DNA from: PALSA-612 sp963773055
Lineage (GTDB): Bacteria > Actinomycetota > Thermoleophilia > Gaiellales > Gaiellaceae
Length of the DNA: 64,000 nt
NCBI GenBank assembly: GCA_963773055.1
Contig: CAVYZL010000003.1
Span: 558,001-622,000 of the forward strand
Reading direction: 5' to 3'
In this document: positions 14,399 to 23,525 of the stretch, in pieces
Layout of the letters: every line of letters starts with the position of its first letter
How positions within the stretch are numbered: position 1 is the first letter of the stretch
Program-made: the position numbers and the translations under genes
The notes under the pieces: generated by a model
Database searches by the model: none
What the model saw: the letters and a program-made list of their open reading frames with translations, nothing else
Told to the model about the DNA's origin: nothing

Positions 14399-15817
14399 TG
14401 GCGCAGACCGAGACACAGGTCGTCAAGGGAATCGGTTCCGATTACGAGGTCAAGTACGGCTTCCACGTCCCCGAGGACTACTTCTTCAAGTCGGGCCGCG
14501 GTCTGTCGCACGAGCTCGTTGATGCGATCTCGAGCCACAAGTCCGAGCCGGACTGGATGCGAAAGTACCGTCACAAGTCGCTCGAGTACTTCAACGCCCG
14601 TCCTCTGCCCCGCTGGGGCGGGGACGTGTCGACGATCGACTTCGACTCGATCTACTACTACATCAGGCCGACCGAGAAGCAGGCGAAGAACTGGGAGGAC
14701 CTGCCGGCCGACATCCTGGACACATGGGACAAGCTCGGCATCCCCGAGGCGGAGAAGAAGTACCTCGCGGGCGTCGGCGCCCAGTACGAGTCCGAGGTCG
14801 TTTACCACAAGCTCAAGGAGGACCTCGAGCAGCAGGGCGTGCTCTTCCTCGACATGGACTCGGGCCTCCGGGAGCACGAGGACCTCGTCAAGGAGTACTT
14901 CGGGAAGATCATCCCGCAGAACGACAACAAGTTTGCCGCGCTCAACTCTGCCGTCTGGTCGGGCGGGTCCTTCATCTACGTGCCGCCGGGCGTCCGGATC
15001 GAGATGCCGCTCCAGGCCTACTTCCGTATCAACGCGGAGAACATGGGCCAGTTCGAGCGCACGCTGATCATCGTCGACGAGGGCGCGTACGTGCACTACG
15101 TCGAGGGCTGCACCGCGCCGATCTACTCGACGGACTCGCTCCACTCGGCTGTCGTCGAGATCATCGTCAAGAAGGGTGGCCGCTGCCGCTACACGACGAT
15201 CCAGAACTGGTCGACGAACGTCTACAACCTCGTCACGAAGCGCGCGGTCGCGTACGAGGACGCGACGATGGAGTGGGTCGACGGGAACCTCGGCTCGAAG
15301 CTGACGATGAAGTACCCGGCGATCTGGCTGCTCGGCGAAGGCGCGCACGGCGAGGTGCTCTCGATCGCGTTCGCCGGCAAGGGCCAGCACCAGGACGCGG
15401 GAGGCAAGTGCGTCCACGTCGCCCCGCACACGTCGTCCGTGATCACGTCGAAGTCGATCTCGAAGGACGGCGGTCGCGGCGGCTACCGCGGCCTGCTCGA
15501 GGTCGGCGAAGGGCGCCGTCGGGTCGAAGTCGAAGGTCGTCTGCGACGCGCTGATCCTCGACGAGGACTCGCGCTCCGACACCTACCCGTACATCCGCAT
15601 CGACGAGTCGGACGTCGACATCGGCCACGAGGCGACCGTCTCGAAGATCGGTGAGGAGCAGCTCTTCTACCTGATGAGCCGGGGCCTGTCCGAGGCCGAA
15701 GCAAGCGCGATGATCGTCTCCGGCTTCGTCGAGCCGATCACGAAGGAGCTGCCGCTCGAGTACGCGGTCGAGATGAACCGCTTGATCCAGTTGCAGATGG
15801 AAGGGTCTGTTGGCTAA
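14398..15817 (+). CDS. sufB: Fe-S scaffold SufB (single-base frameshift)
   Basis: Intended product about 472 aa. The first frame encodes SufB up to SKDGGRGGYRGLLEVGEG (about residue 370), then shifts and stops at 15654. After a one-base skip near 15508 the other frame continues SKSKVVCDALILDEDSRSDTYPYI...DIGHEATVSKIGEEQLFYLMSRGLSEAEA, containing the conserved Cys and His of the scaffold, to the TAA at 15815-15817. Total length is 473 codons plus 1, i.e. one inserted base. SufB with SufC and SufD builds clusters from sulfur delivered by SufS/SufU. Because it is essential in similar bacteria, a sequencing error is likelier than loss. Confidence 0.88.
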
Positions 15818-15834
15818 AGCGGCTGAAGGCTCCG

Positions 15835-16233
15835 TTGGGTAACGGCATCGGCGCTTCGCGCGTCGACTTCATCGCCGTCCCCGTCCAAGATCGCGAGCGC
15901 GCAGAGAAGTTCTACCGAGAGACGCTCGGGCTCGAGAAGAACCCGCTGTCAACCGACTCGTGGGTCGAGTTCGAGACGGGGAACGTGACGCTGGCGCTCG
16001 TCGACCCCCCGACCGCCGGGCAATCGTTCGTGCCGCTCCCCTTCGGCTCGATCGTGATCCGTGTTCCTGACGTCGAGGCAGCGAAGGCCACCTTGCTGGA
16101 AGCCGGGGTCGAGGTCGTCGGCGAGACGTGGGACTCCGGCGTCTGCAACGGCGCCGTCTTCACGGACTCCGAGGGAAACGGCCTGGCGATCCACCGCCGC
16201 TACGCGCCGTACGCAGACGGCACGCAGCCCTGA
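15835..16233 (+). CDS. VOC (glyoxalase/dioxygenase fold) protein 1
   Basis: 132 aa, one VOC module: VDFIAVPVQDRERAEKFYRETLGLEK, then WVEFETGNVTLALVDP, and IVIRVPDVEAAKATLLEAGVEVVGETWDSGVCNGAVFTDSEGNGLAIHRRY. Acidic metal ligands are not obvious at all family positions, so it may be a non-enzymatic binder. TTG start 17 bp after the sufB stop. Very similar to the next gene (shared WDSG.CNG and HRRYAPY.DG), so a tandem duplicate. Its placement inside the suf operon is odd. Confidence 0.75.
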   Translation: MGNGIGASRVDFIAVPVQDRERAEKFYRETLGLEKNPLSTDSWVEFETGNVTLALVDPPTAGQSFVPLPFGSIVIRVPDVEAAKATLLEAGVEVVGETWDSGVCNGAVFTDSEGNGLAIHRRYAPYADGTQP

Positions 16234-16619
16234 TGGACGTCGATCGCGTCGACTACATCCGCGTGCCGGTGACAGACATCGACGCGGCGAACCGTTTCTA
16301 CGGCGAGGTGCTGGGGCTGAAGCGGAACCCGAACTCGCCCGCCGACGACTGGGTCGAGTACGAGGCGGGCAACGTGACGCTCGCCGTGATGACGCCTCAT
16401 ACGCACGACTACGAGTTCACGCCGCTGCCGCCCGCGACGATCGCGCTCCGCGTTCCCGATCTCGAGGCGGCGAGAGAGGAGCTCGTCGCCGCGGGCTACG
16501 AGCCGGCTGAGATGTGGGACTCGGGCGCCTGCAACGGGGTCGGCGTCTCGGACCCGGCCGGCAATCGCATCCTCCTCCACCGCCGCTACGCGCCGTATCC
16601 CGACGGATCGAAGCCGTGA
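16233..16619 (+). CDS. VOC protein 2, tandem duplicate
   Basis: 128 aa; the ATG overlaps the stop of VOC protein 1 (TGATG). Same layout as its neighbour: VDYIRVPVTDIDAANRFYGEVLGLKRNP, WVEYEAGNVTLAVMTP, ALRVPDLEAAREELVAAGYEPAEMWDSGACNG and the closing LHRRYAPYPDGSKP. Substrate unknown. Its stop overlaps a GTG opening the truncated third copy. Confidence 0.75.
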   Translation: MDVDRVDYIRVPVTDIDAANRFYGEVLGLKRNPNSPADDWVEYEAGNVTLAVMTPHTHDYEFTPLPPATIALRVPDLEAAREELVAAGYEPAEMWDSGACNGVGVSDPAGNRILLHRRYAPYPDGSKP

Positions 16620-16705
16620 TCGATATCGAGCACGTCGACTTCGTGGGGTTCCTGACGCAGGACATCGCGCGGGCCAAGCGGTTCTACCGGAGGTTCGACG
16701 TATGA
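16616..16705 (+). pseudogene. Truncated third VOC copy fused to sufD leader
   Basis: GTG start overlapping the VOC protein 2 stop (GTGA). The 29-residue product IDIEHVDFVGFLTQDIARAKRFYRRFDV matches the first beta-alpha unit of the two preceding VOC proteins, then stops at the TGA overlapping the sufD ATG. Its last codons (CGGAGG) double as the sufD ribosome site. It looks like the remnant of a third tandem copy whose body was deleted, retained for translational coupling. Confidence 0.55.
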
Positions 16706-17878
16706 CCCGGCCGGAGCTGCTCGGGCGCTATCAGGCACTGCCGCTGCCCGACACGAAGCAGGAGGCGTGGCGGTTCACGGATCTACGGGGCTTCGACCCG
16801 GACGCATTCGCGATTCCCAACGGCGGCGGCGGCTACGCCGGCCATCTCCGCCGAGGAGCTGCTCGAGATCGACGTCTCCGGCCTCGCCATGGTGGGCGAG
16901 GGCGGGATCGAGATCCGCTCGGCCCCGGAGGGCATCGAGTTTGCACCGCTCGATGAGTCGCACGAGCTGCTCGGCACGCTCGTCGCCGGAGACGACAAGT
17001 TCACGGCGCACAATGCGGCCAGCTGGCAGCACGGGCTGCTCGTCCGCGTCCCCAAGGGCGTCGAGCTCGAACGGCCGCTCCACGTCCGGATCACGGGCTC
17101 GACGGACGAGACCGCGCTCTTCTGGCGGCTGCTCGTCGTCGCGGAGGAGGGGAGCCGCTGCACGCTGATCGAGGAATACGCGTCGGCGACGCCCGAGCTC
17201 GTCGGCTACTCGAACGCGGTCGTCGAGCTGTTCGTCGAGCAGGACGCAAAGCTCGAGTACGTCTCGCTCCAGAATCTCTCCCATCACACGTGGCACTTCG
17301 CGACGCACTGGGCGCGCGTGGGCCGCGACGCCGAGCTCGACTGGGTGGCGGGCGGATTCGGCTCCTGCAAAGGCAAGATCCGGATCCACAACGACCTGAC
17401 CGGCCCCGGAGCGACGTCGCGCGTGACGGGTGCGTACTTCGCCGACGGGACGCAGCACCTCGACTACGACACGTTCCAGCAGCACCACGCGCCGAATACG
17501 ACCTCGGACTTCGCGTTCAAGGGCGTGCTCCGCGAGGACGCGAGCATCGTCTGGCGGGGGATGATCCGCGTCGAGCCGGACGCGCAGCGGACGAACGCGT
17601 ACCAGGAGAACCGCAACCTGATCCTTTCGCCGACCGCGCACGCGGACTCGATCCCCGGGCTCGAGATCCTCGCGAACGACGTCCGCTGCACGCACGGCGC
17701 GACGATCAGCCAGGTCGACCGCGACCAGCTCTTCTACGCGATGTCGCGCGGCCTTACGCGCGGCGACGCGGAACGGCTGATCGTGCGCGGCTTCTTCCAG
17801 GACGTGCTCGACCGCATCGAGCTCGACCCGGTGCGCGAGGCGCTGGCGGAGAAGCTCGAAGCCCGCATCCCGCGCTAA
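16702..17878 (+). CDS. sufD: Fe-S assembly protein SufD (single-base frameshift)
   Basis: Intended product about 391 aa. The ATG at 16702 (GGAGG upstream) opens MTRPELLGRYQALPLPDTKQEAWRFTDLRGFDP, the typical SufD N-terminus. Near 16821-16834, in a GGC-repeat run, the frame shifts by one base, and the other frame continues ISAEELLEIDVSGLAM...HAPNTTSDFAFKGVLREDASIVWRGMIRV...HGATISQVDRDQLFYAMSRGLTRGDAERLIVRGFF. Length is 392 codons plus 1. SufD partners SufB and SufC in the scaffold. A repeat-associated sequencing indel is the likeliest cause. Confidence 0.88.
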
Positions 17879-17913
17879 CGGTCATCTAACAGGTCCGAGC
17901 TACCCTCGGGGAG

Positions 17914-19179
17914 ATGGGGGTCGGTCGCGTGATCGGCGCGCTCACGGTAGTCGTCGCCGCCCTGGCGGGAGGATCGGACCGGGCGGCCGGCGGGTGCAAC
18001 CCGAACCTCGCCTGGCAGGACCGCAATCCGAGCTGGTCAGCGCGAGCCATCGCCTTCGAACGGGAAAGCGTGGGTTGCGGCGGCGCTCCGGAGCTCGTCA
18101 TCGTCGTCACGCCCGACGGCAGGCGGGCAAGCAGCCAGGGGCGCGGAACAAATCCAGCTGTCTCGCGCGGAGGCAGGGTTGCGTTTACGAATGAATTCAG
18201 CCGGATCGTTGTCGACGGCGCTGACGTGACCGGCGGTGAGGCTCCCGCGTGGTCTCCGGGCGGCGACCGTCTTGCATTTCTCCGGGGGGAGGCGTTGTGG
18301 GTGCGCGTGTTGGCAACGGGTGAGGAGCGCCGTCTGGCGCCGGTGGCCATCTTCACGCCGTTCTCCGAGGCCCACGTGACGACGCCGTCGTGGTCGCCCG
18401 ACGGACGGGAGATCGCGTTCATCGGCCCGGGCATGAAGATCTCCGTCGCCGCGGCAGACGGTTCCGGCGTCCGCAAGCTCACGTCCGGCCTCGATCGGCA
18501 GGTCAGCCCCACATGGTCGCCCGATGGCGGCCGCATCGCCTTCGCGAGCGATCGGGGAGACAGCTGGGACATCTGGACGATCACGCCGAACGGGACGGGA
18601 ACGGCACGGCTCACCGACCGGCCGGTGGACGAGACGCTTCCAGTCTGGTCACCGGACGGCTCGCGGATCGCCTACATACGGGCGACAGGAGCGGGATACG
18701 GAGAGGCTGTCCTCGACGTTCTGGCTCGTGACGGAGGCGCCGACCGCGTCGTGGGTCGCGACGCGCACGGCTTCAGCCGACCGGCGTGGTCGGCGGACGG
18801 AAGCCGGATCGTCTTCGCCTCGGGCCGCGAGTGCCTTCGCTGGGGGCTCTACCTTCTTACGCCGACGACGGGACGGGACGAGCGCATCACAAATCGATGC
18901 CGATTCACGGGCACGGCGCGAGCGGACAGGCTCTCCGGGACGCCCTTCCTCGACTTCCTTTTCGGCCGTGCGGGAGACGACGTGCTGCGCGGGCTGGCGG
19001 GACGCGACACGCTCGTCGGCGGGACGGGACGAGATGTCCTGGACGGCGGTGACGGCGCGGACACGATCGATGCCCGTGACGGCCGGCGGGACATCGTGCG
19101 CGGCGGGCCGGGACGCGACTCGGCGCTGCTCGATCGCGGCCTCGACCGCGTGTCGGGCGTTGAGCGCCTCTTGCCCTAG
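17914..19179 (+). CDS. Exported TolB/WD40-like protein with RTX repeats
   Basis: 421 aa. A signal-peptide-like N-terminus (about 1-25) is followed by beta-propeller repeats of the TolB/PD40 type: PSWSPDGREIAFIG, PTWSPDGGRIAFASDRG, PVWSPDGSRIAYIRA, PAWSADGSRIVFASGRE. From about residue 335 come RTX calcium-binding nonapeptides: GRAGDDVLRGLAGRDTLVGGTGRDVLDGGDGADTIDARDG. Likely secreted, folding on Ca2+; binding partner unknown. -10-like TACCCT lies 7 nt before the ATG (leaderless). Ends 5 bp before the convergent cytochrome gene. Confidence 0.8.
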   Translation: MGVGRVIGALTVVVAALAGGSDRAAGGCNPNLAWQDRNPSWSARAIAFERESVGCGGAPELVIVVTPDGRRASSQGRGTNPAVSRGGRVAFTNEFSRIVVDGADVTGGEAPAWSPGGDRLAFLRGEALWVRVLATGEERRLAPVAIFTPFSEAHVTTPSWSPDGREIAFIGPGMKISVAAADGSGVRKLTSGLDRQVSPTWSPDGGRIAFASDRGDSWDIWTITPNGTGTARLTDRPVDETLPVWSPDGSRIAYIRATGAGYGEAVLDVLARDGGADRVVGRDAHGFSRPAWSADGSRIVFASGRECLRWGLYLLTPTTGRDERITNRCRFTGTARADRLSGTPFLDFLFGRAGDDVLRGLAGRDTLVGGTGRDVLDGGDGADTIDARDGRRDIVRGGPGRDSALLDRGLDRVSGVERLLP

Positions 19180-19184
19180 GCGAG

Positions 19185-20579
19185 CTACGCGCCGGCGCCG
19201 ATGAAGCAGTCCTTCCAGTACTGCTTCGGCACGGCCTCGCGACAGCTGGCACGCCGGGTGCCGGCGTCCCGTGAGAAGCCGCCGAGGATCGTGCCGATGC
19301 CGTTGAAGCAGTAGTTACGCCAAGACACCGGCGCCTGTGTGCAGAACCCGGCCGATCGGCGCGCTCCGGCGTCCATGCTCGTGATGTCGCGCGCGGCGCC
19401 GTAGCCGCACTGGTTCGCCTCGTCGCCGGCGAGCGCGCAGATGCGGAGGATCTCCTTCGGGCTCTGGAGCGACCGCCCCGACGCGTCGCGGCCGAGCGAC
19501 TGGAAGCACGTGGCGACCCAGTTCGGCTCCGACTTGCGGCACCAAGCGACCGTCTTCGCCCAGTCGCCGCCGTCGACGTCGAGGATCCTCGACGTGACCA
19601 TCAGGTAGCAGTAGAGCTTGTGCTGCTCGGAGACGATCGTGCACGGGTAGAGCGGGTTGTCGTCCTTCAGCCACTGCGAGTTCGTTCCGTAGGACGTCTG
19701 GAGGTTCTCCATGAAGACGCCGCCGGTGCACGACGTCTGGTCCCAGGAGGTCGCGAGCTTGTCGCACGTGGCGAGCGCGAGCGGCAGGTCGTAGCCCGTG
19801 TAGATCATCAGCCCGTGTCCGAGCCCGTGGACGCACTGGTAGGCGGTGAAGTCGTTCCGCCGTACGACAGCGCTCGCGCAGAGGCGGCGTGCCACGGCCG
19901 GCATGTCCTCCGTCGACACACCGGCGAAGGCGCGCTCGAGGATGCCGTGGTAGTAGCCCGACCAGCAGACTGCCGAGCCGTCCGCGAACGCGGGGCCGAC
20001 CTTGCCGTGGTAGTAGGCGAGCGCCCCGGCGCCGATCGCATGCGCGATCCGATGGCACACGTGCACCGTCGGGTCGGTGTCGATCATCTTCGTGAAGACA
20101 GCCAGCGCCCTCTTCGGCCCCTCGTGGTAGGCGAGGTTGCCGAACGCCTGCTGGAAGCACTCGTTGTCTCCGGGGCAGTCGGAGAGTTTCGTCTCGTCGG
20201 GCTTGAAGCCTGCGGCGACCGAGACCGGGCTTTGCGCAGCGGCTGCGGAGACGAAGGCGGCGACGTCCGTGATCTCCTGGTTCGTAAGCTGGCCGTCAAA
20301 GGCCGGCATGCCGCGCCCACCCGTCCTCACCTGCCGTTCGACGCGGTCGGCGGCCGGCTTCAGCGCGTCGAGGCTCGGGCCGATCGTCCCGGTCGAGCCC
20401 GCAGCTGCGAGCGTGTGGCAGCCGCCGCAGCCGGCCCGGTCGAAGACCTCGGCGCCCGGCATCGACTTTGGCGATCCCGACGTGCCACCGGCGGGTGCCG
20501 CCACCTTCCGCTGGCCGGAGCAGCCACCGAGAACGAGCGCCCCGACGAGGAGGCAAAGCGCGACGGACACACGCGTCAC
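19185..20579 (-). CDS. Lipoprotein: cytochrome c fused to Cys/His-rich domain
   Basis: 464 aa. Signal plus lipobox LVLGGC (Cys20). Residues 40-120 form a cytochrome c domain with CGGCH (51-55) and axial Met91 (GMPAFDGQ). The remaining ~340 residues are an unfamiliar domain full of conserved-looking Cys and His: VCHRIAHAIGAG, CWSGYYHGILE, CVHGLGHGLMIYTGY, CTGGVFMEN, CYLMVTSRILD, CFQSLGRD and a C-terminal CFIGAG. Repeated aromatic and HG/GHG patterns suggest helical repeats with metal or disulfide sites. It probably exchanges electrons through the heme, with catalysis unknown. GTG start. Convergent with the RTX protein gene. Confidence 0.78.
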   Translation of the reverse strand: MTRVSVALCLLVGALVLGGCSGQRKVAAPAGGTSGSPKSMPGAEVFDRAGCGGCHTLAAAGSTGTIGPSLDALKPAADRVERQVRTGGRGMPAFDGQLTNQEITDVAAFVSAAAAQSPVSVAAGFKPDETKLSDCPGDNECFQQAFGNLAYHEGPKRALAVFTKMIDTDPTVHVCHRIAHAIGAGALAYYHGKVGPAFADGSAVCWSGYYHGILERAFAGVSTEDMPAVARRLCASAVVRRNDFTAYQCVHGLGHGLMIYTGYDLPLALATCDKLATSWDQTSCTGGVFMENLQTSYGTNSQWLKDDNPLYPCTIVSEQHKLYCYLMVTSRILDVDGGDWAKTVAWCRKSEPNWVATCFQSLGRDASGRSLQSPKEILRICALAGDEANQCGYGAARDITSMDAGARRSAGFCTQAPVSWRNYCFNGIGTILGGFSRDAGTRRASCREAVPKQYWKDCFIGAGA

Positions 20580-20609
20580 GCCACCAGGGTACGGGTTGGA
20601 CTTACAGTC

Positions 20610-21256
20610 ATGCCATCGCCGGCTGCTGCTCCGCCTCGGGATACGACGAGTTCTTCTCGGCCAGACAGGCTGCTCGCGACGCTGCGCGCTACCGGCGAAC
20701 CGGGCTGGGCCGGCCTGCTCGGTGGGTGGTCGACGCGATCGGCGCCTACGGCGTAGAGGGGAAGACGGTCCTCGAGCCCGGAGGCGGGATCGGCGCAATC
20801 CCGATCGAGCTCCTGAAGTCGGGCGCCTCGCACGCCACCGTCATCGAGCTCTCGTCCGGTTACGACGAGGTTGCGACCGAGCTCGCGGCCGAGGCGGGGG
20901 TCGCCGGGCGGATCGAGCGCCGCCACGGCGACTTCGTCGCCGAGCAGGCGGCCGAGGCGGACGTCGTGGTCCTCCACCGCGTCGTCTGCTGCTACCCGGA
21001 CTACGAGCGCCTGCTCGGGGCGGCCGCCCGCGATGCCGGCTCGATGGTCGTCTTCACGTATCCGCCTCGAAACGTTCTCTCGCGGCTTATGTTCGGTGCG
21101 ACGAACATCTGGCTGCGGTTGCGTGGCAACGCGTTCCGCGTGTACGCGCACGAGCCGGCGGCGATGGTCGACGTCGTGCGGAGCGCAGGGTTCGAAGAGG
21201 TAGGGCGACGACGCGGCGGCATCTGGCGCGGCGTCGCGTTCGCCCGCCCGGCATGA
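20610..21256 (+). CDS. SAM-dependent methyltransferase
   Basis: The coding frame gives CCSASGYDEFFSARQAARDAARYRRTGLGRPARWVVDAIGAYGVEGKTVLEPGGGIGAIPIELL (SAM motif I), then HGDFVAEQ and VVLHRVVCCYPDYERLLGAAA, a class I methyltransferase with a conserved Cys pair. Substrate unknown. The start is unresolved: the only ATG near the N-terminus (20610, just after a TACAGT -10-like element) is one frame off, and the coding frame has no standard start upstream. Either a single-base indel lies near 20620 or a rare start is used. The C-terminal region (LRLRGNAFRVYAHEPAAMVDVVRSAGFEEV) is intact. Confidence 0.7.
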
Positions 21257-21290
21257 CCTACGATCTGAAGACACGACAAGAGGAGGAGAG

Positions 21291-21491
21291 ATGGCAGTCG
21301 CCAAGGTGATCGAGCTCACGGCGGGCTCGCCGACGAGCTTCGCGGAAGCGACGAAGGTCGCGGTCGAGAAGGCCGCCGAGTCGATCCACAACATCGAGAG
21401 CGCGTGGATCTCCGAGCAGAAGGCGATCGTGCAGGACGGCAAGGTGGTCGAGTTCCGCGTCACGGCGCGCATCACGTTCATCGTCGACTGA
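21291..21491 (+). CDS. Dodecin (flavin-binding)
   Basis: 66 aa, matching the dodecin family end to end: VAKVIELTAGSPTSFAEATKVAVEKAAESIHNIESAWISEQKAIVQDGKVVEFRVTARITFIVD. Dodecins assemble into hollow dodecamers that bind and buffer riboflavin/FMN; the Trp of SAWI stacks on the isoalloxazine ring. Strong ribosome site (GAGGAGGAG) and a TACGAT -10-like element at 21257-21262. Confidence 0.92.
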   Translation: MAVAKVIELTAGSPTSFAEATKVAVEKAAESIHNIESAWISEQKAIVQDGKVVEFRVTARITFIVD

Positions 21492-21524
21492 GGCGGCACG
21501 TAGGCACATGGCTACGATGGAGCC

Positions 21525-22769
21525 ATGGCCGTAAGCGCCAAAACGACGCTCGACGCGCACGCGCTGCGCGAGGACTTCCCGATCTTTCTCCAGGAGTTCC
21601 ATGGGAAGCCGCTCGCGTACCTCGATTCGGCCGCGAGCTCGCAGAAGCCGCGGCAGATGCTCGAGGCAATGCAGCACTTCTACGAGACGTCGTACGCAAA
21701 CGTCCACCGTGGCGTCTACGAGCTCGCCGAGCGGGCGACGGAAGGGCTCGAGACCGCACGCGAGAAGATCCGTGCGCACCTGAACGCGCCGGCCGCCCGC
21801 GAGGTGATCTTCGTCCGCAATGCGACGGAGGGCATCAACCTCGTCGCCTACGCGTGGGGGTTGCCGACGCTCGGCCCCGGAGACCTCGTGCTCGTGACCG
21901 AGCTCGAGCATCACTCGAACTTCGTCCCGTGGCAGTACATCGCGCAGCGCACCGGCGCCGAGTTCCGCATGATCCCGCTCACGGATACCGGCGAGCTCGT
22001 CCTCGAGGGGCTCGACGAGATCGTCGGCTCGGACTCGCTGAAGGTCGTCGCGCTCAACCTCGTCTCGAACGCGCTCGGGACGGTCAACGCGGTCGAGCGG
22101 GTTGCTGCGTGGGCGCACGAGCAGGGCGCGATCGTCGTCTGCGATGCCGCGCAGGCCGCGCCGCACCGGGCGTTGGACGTCCAGGAGATCGGTTGCGACT
22201 TCGTCGCCATCTCGGGCCACAAGATGTGCGGGCCGAGCGGGATCGGCGCGGTCTGGGGGCGGGCACACATGCTCGAGCGCATGGAGCCGTTCCTCGTCGG
22301 TGGTCACATGATTCGGAAGGTGACGGCGGACGGCACCACGTGGGGCGAGCTGCCTCACAAGTTCGAGGCCGGCACGGCGCCGATGGCAGAGGCGGTCGGG
22401 TTCGGTGCCGCGGTCGACTACCTGAACGAGGTCGGACTCGACGCGATCGCGCGGCACGAGCACGATCTCACCGAGTACGCGCTCGAGCGACTCGCCGACA
22501 TTCCCGGCATCCGCCTCTTCGGACCGCCCCCGGAGCGGCGAGCGGGCATCGTCTCCTTCGCGTTCGACGACGTCCACCCCCACGACGTGGCGCAGGTGCT
22601 CGATTGGGAGGGCGTCGCCGTCCGCGCCGGGCACCACTGCTGCCAGCCGCTGATGGCCAAGCTCGGCGTCGCGGCAACGACGCGCGCGAGCTTCTACCTG
22701 TACACGATCCCCGAGGAGATCGACCGCCTCGTCGACGGCCTCCACCGGGTTCGAAAGGTTTTTGGCTGA
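21525..22769 (+). CDS. sufS: Cysteine desulfurase SufS
   Basis: 414 aa PLP enzyme that removes sulfur from cysteine as an enzyme persulfide for Fe-S assembly. PLP-binding His in TELEHHSNFVPW, Lys in AISGHKMCGPSG (about residue 228), and the group II active-site Cys within RAGHHCCQPLM (about 370). Full family length. -10-like TACGAT sits 7 nt before the ATG, suggesting a leaderless transcript. Coupled to sufU (TGATG). Located 4 kb from sufBCD with unrelated genes between. Confidence 0.96.
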   Translation: MAVSAKTTLDAHALREDFPIFLQEFHGKPLAYLDSAASSQKPRQMLEAMQHFYETSYANVHRGVYELAERATEGLETAREKIRAHLNAPAAREVIFVRNATEGINLVAYAWGLPTLGPGDLVLVTELEHHSNFVPWQYIAQRTGAEFRMIPLTDTGELVLEGLDEIVGSDSLKVVALNLVSNALGTVNAVERVAAWAHEQGAIVVCDAAQAAPHRALDVQEIGCDFVAISGHKMCGPSGIGAVWGRAHMLERMEPFLVGGHMIRKVTADGTTWGELPHKFEAGTAPMAEAVGFGAAVDYLNEVGLDAIARHEHDLTEYALERLADIPGIRLFGPPPERRAGIVSFAFDDVHPHDVAQVLDWEGVAVRAGHHCCQPLMAKLGVAATTRASFYLYTIPEEIDRLVDGLHRVRKVFG

Positions 22770-23194
22770 TGGATCAGCTCTACCGGGAGATCATCCTGGA
22801 CCACTACAAGAACCCGCGCGGGCACGGGGTGATGGAGGACGCCGACGCGAGCGCCGAGGGCCAGAACCCGCTCTGCGGCGACGAGGTGTCGATCTATGTC
22901 GCGTTCGGCGAGGACGGAGAGACGATCGACGAGGTGAAGTTCTCCGGCCGCGGGTGCGCGATCAGCCAGGCCGCCACGTCGATGCTGACGGAGATGGTGA
23001 CGGGGAAGAAGGCCGCGGACGTCGCCACGATGCCCAAGGAGCAGCTGCTCGACGAGCTGGGCATTCCGCTCACGCCCGTTCGGCTCAAGTGCGCGCTCCT
23101 CGGCCTGACGACGCTGCGCCTCGCTCTCCACAAGGGCAAGGGCACACCGTTGCCCGACGGGCTCGACGGCATCGAAGAGCTCGAGCTGAGCTAG
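22769..23194 (+). CDS. sufU: Zn-dependent sulfur transfer protein SufU
   Basis: 141 aa. Gram-positive-type SufU, accepting sulfur from SufS. The three Cys are visible in NPLCGDEV, GRGCAISQAATSM and VRLKCALLGL, with the Asp of CGDE completing the Zn site; the insertion between the second and third Cys distinguishes SufU from IscU. The start overlaps the sufS stop by one base. Confidence 0.95.
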   Translation: MDQLYREIILDHYKNPRGHGVMEDADASAEGQNPLCGDEVSIYVAFGEDGETIDEVKFSGRGCAISQAATSMLTEMVTGKKAADVATMPKEQLLDELGIPLTPVRLKCALLGLTTLRLALHKGKGTPLPDGLDGIEELELS

Positions 23195-23204
23195 GTTCCC
23201 GCGC

Positions 23205-23522
23205 ATGGCGTGGTTCGCGGTCGCTCCGCTGGAAGAGCTGCCACCCGGCTCGATGAAGCTGATCGAGACGCCTGCAGTGGCCGTCGGCGTCTACAACGTC
23301 GGCGGCGAGCTCCGTGCGCTCGAGGATCGGTGCTCGCACGACGACGGGCCGCTGTGCGAGGGCGACTGGGATCCCGAGGAAGGCGTCGTCGTTTGCCCGC
23401 GCCATGGCTCGAACTTCGACATCCGCACCGGAGAACCGCTGACGCTGCCCGCCTTCGAGCCCGTCTCGACGTACGCCGTCCGGGTCGAGAACGGCGTCGT
23501 CGAGGTCGAAGTCCCGGACTGA
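23205..23522 (+). CDS. Rieske-type [2Fe-2S] ferredoxin
   Basis: 105 aa. Binds a 2Fe-2S cluster through the CSH motif of EDRCSHDDGPLCEG and the CPRHG of VVVCPRHGSNFD; the fold matches small Rieske ferredoxins/NirD-like proteins. Follows sufU by 10 bp, a common arrangement in actinobacterial suf clusters. Electron carrier for cluster assembly or an oxygenase; partner unknown. Confidence 0.92.
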   Translation: MAWFAVAPLEELPPGSMKLIETPAVAVGVYNVGGELRALEDRCSHDDGPLCEGDWDPEEGVVVCPRHGSNFDIRTGEPLTLPAFEPVSTYAVRVENGVVEVEVPD

Positions 23523-23525
23523 CGC

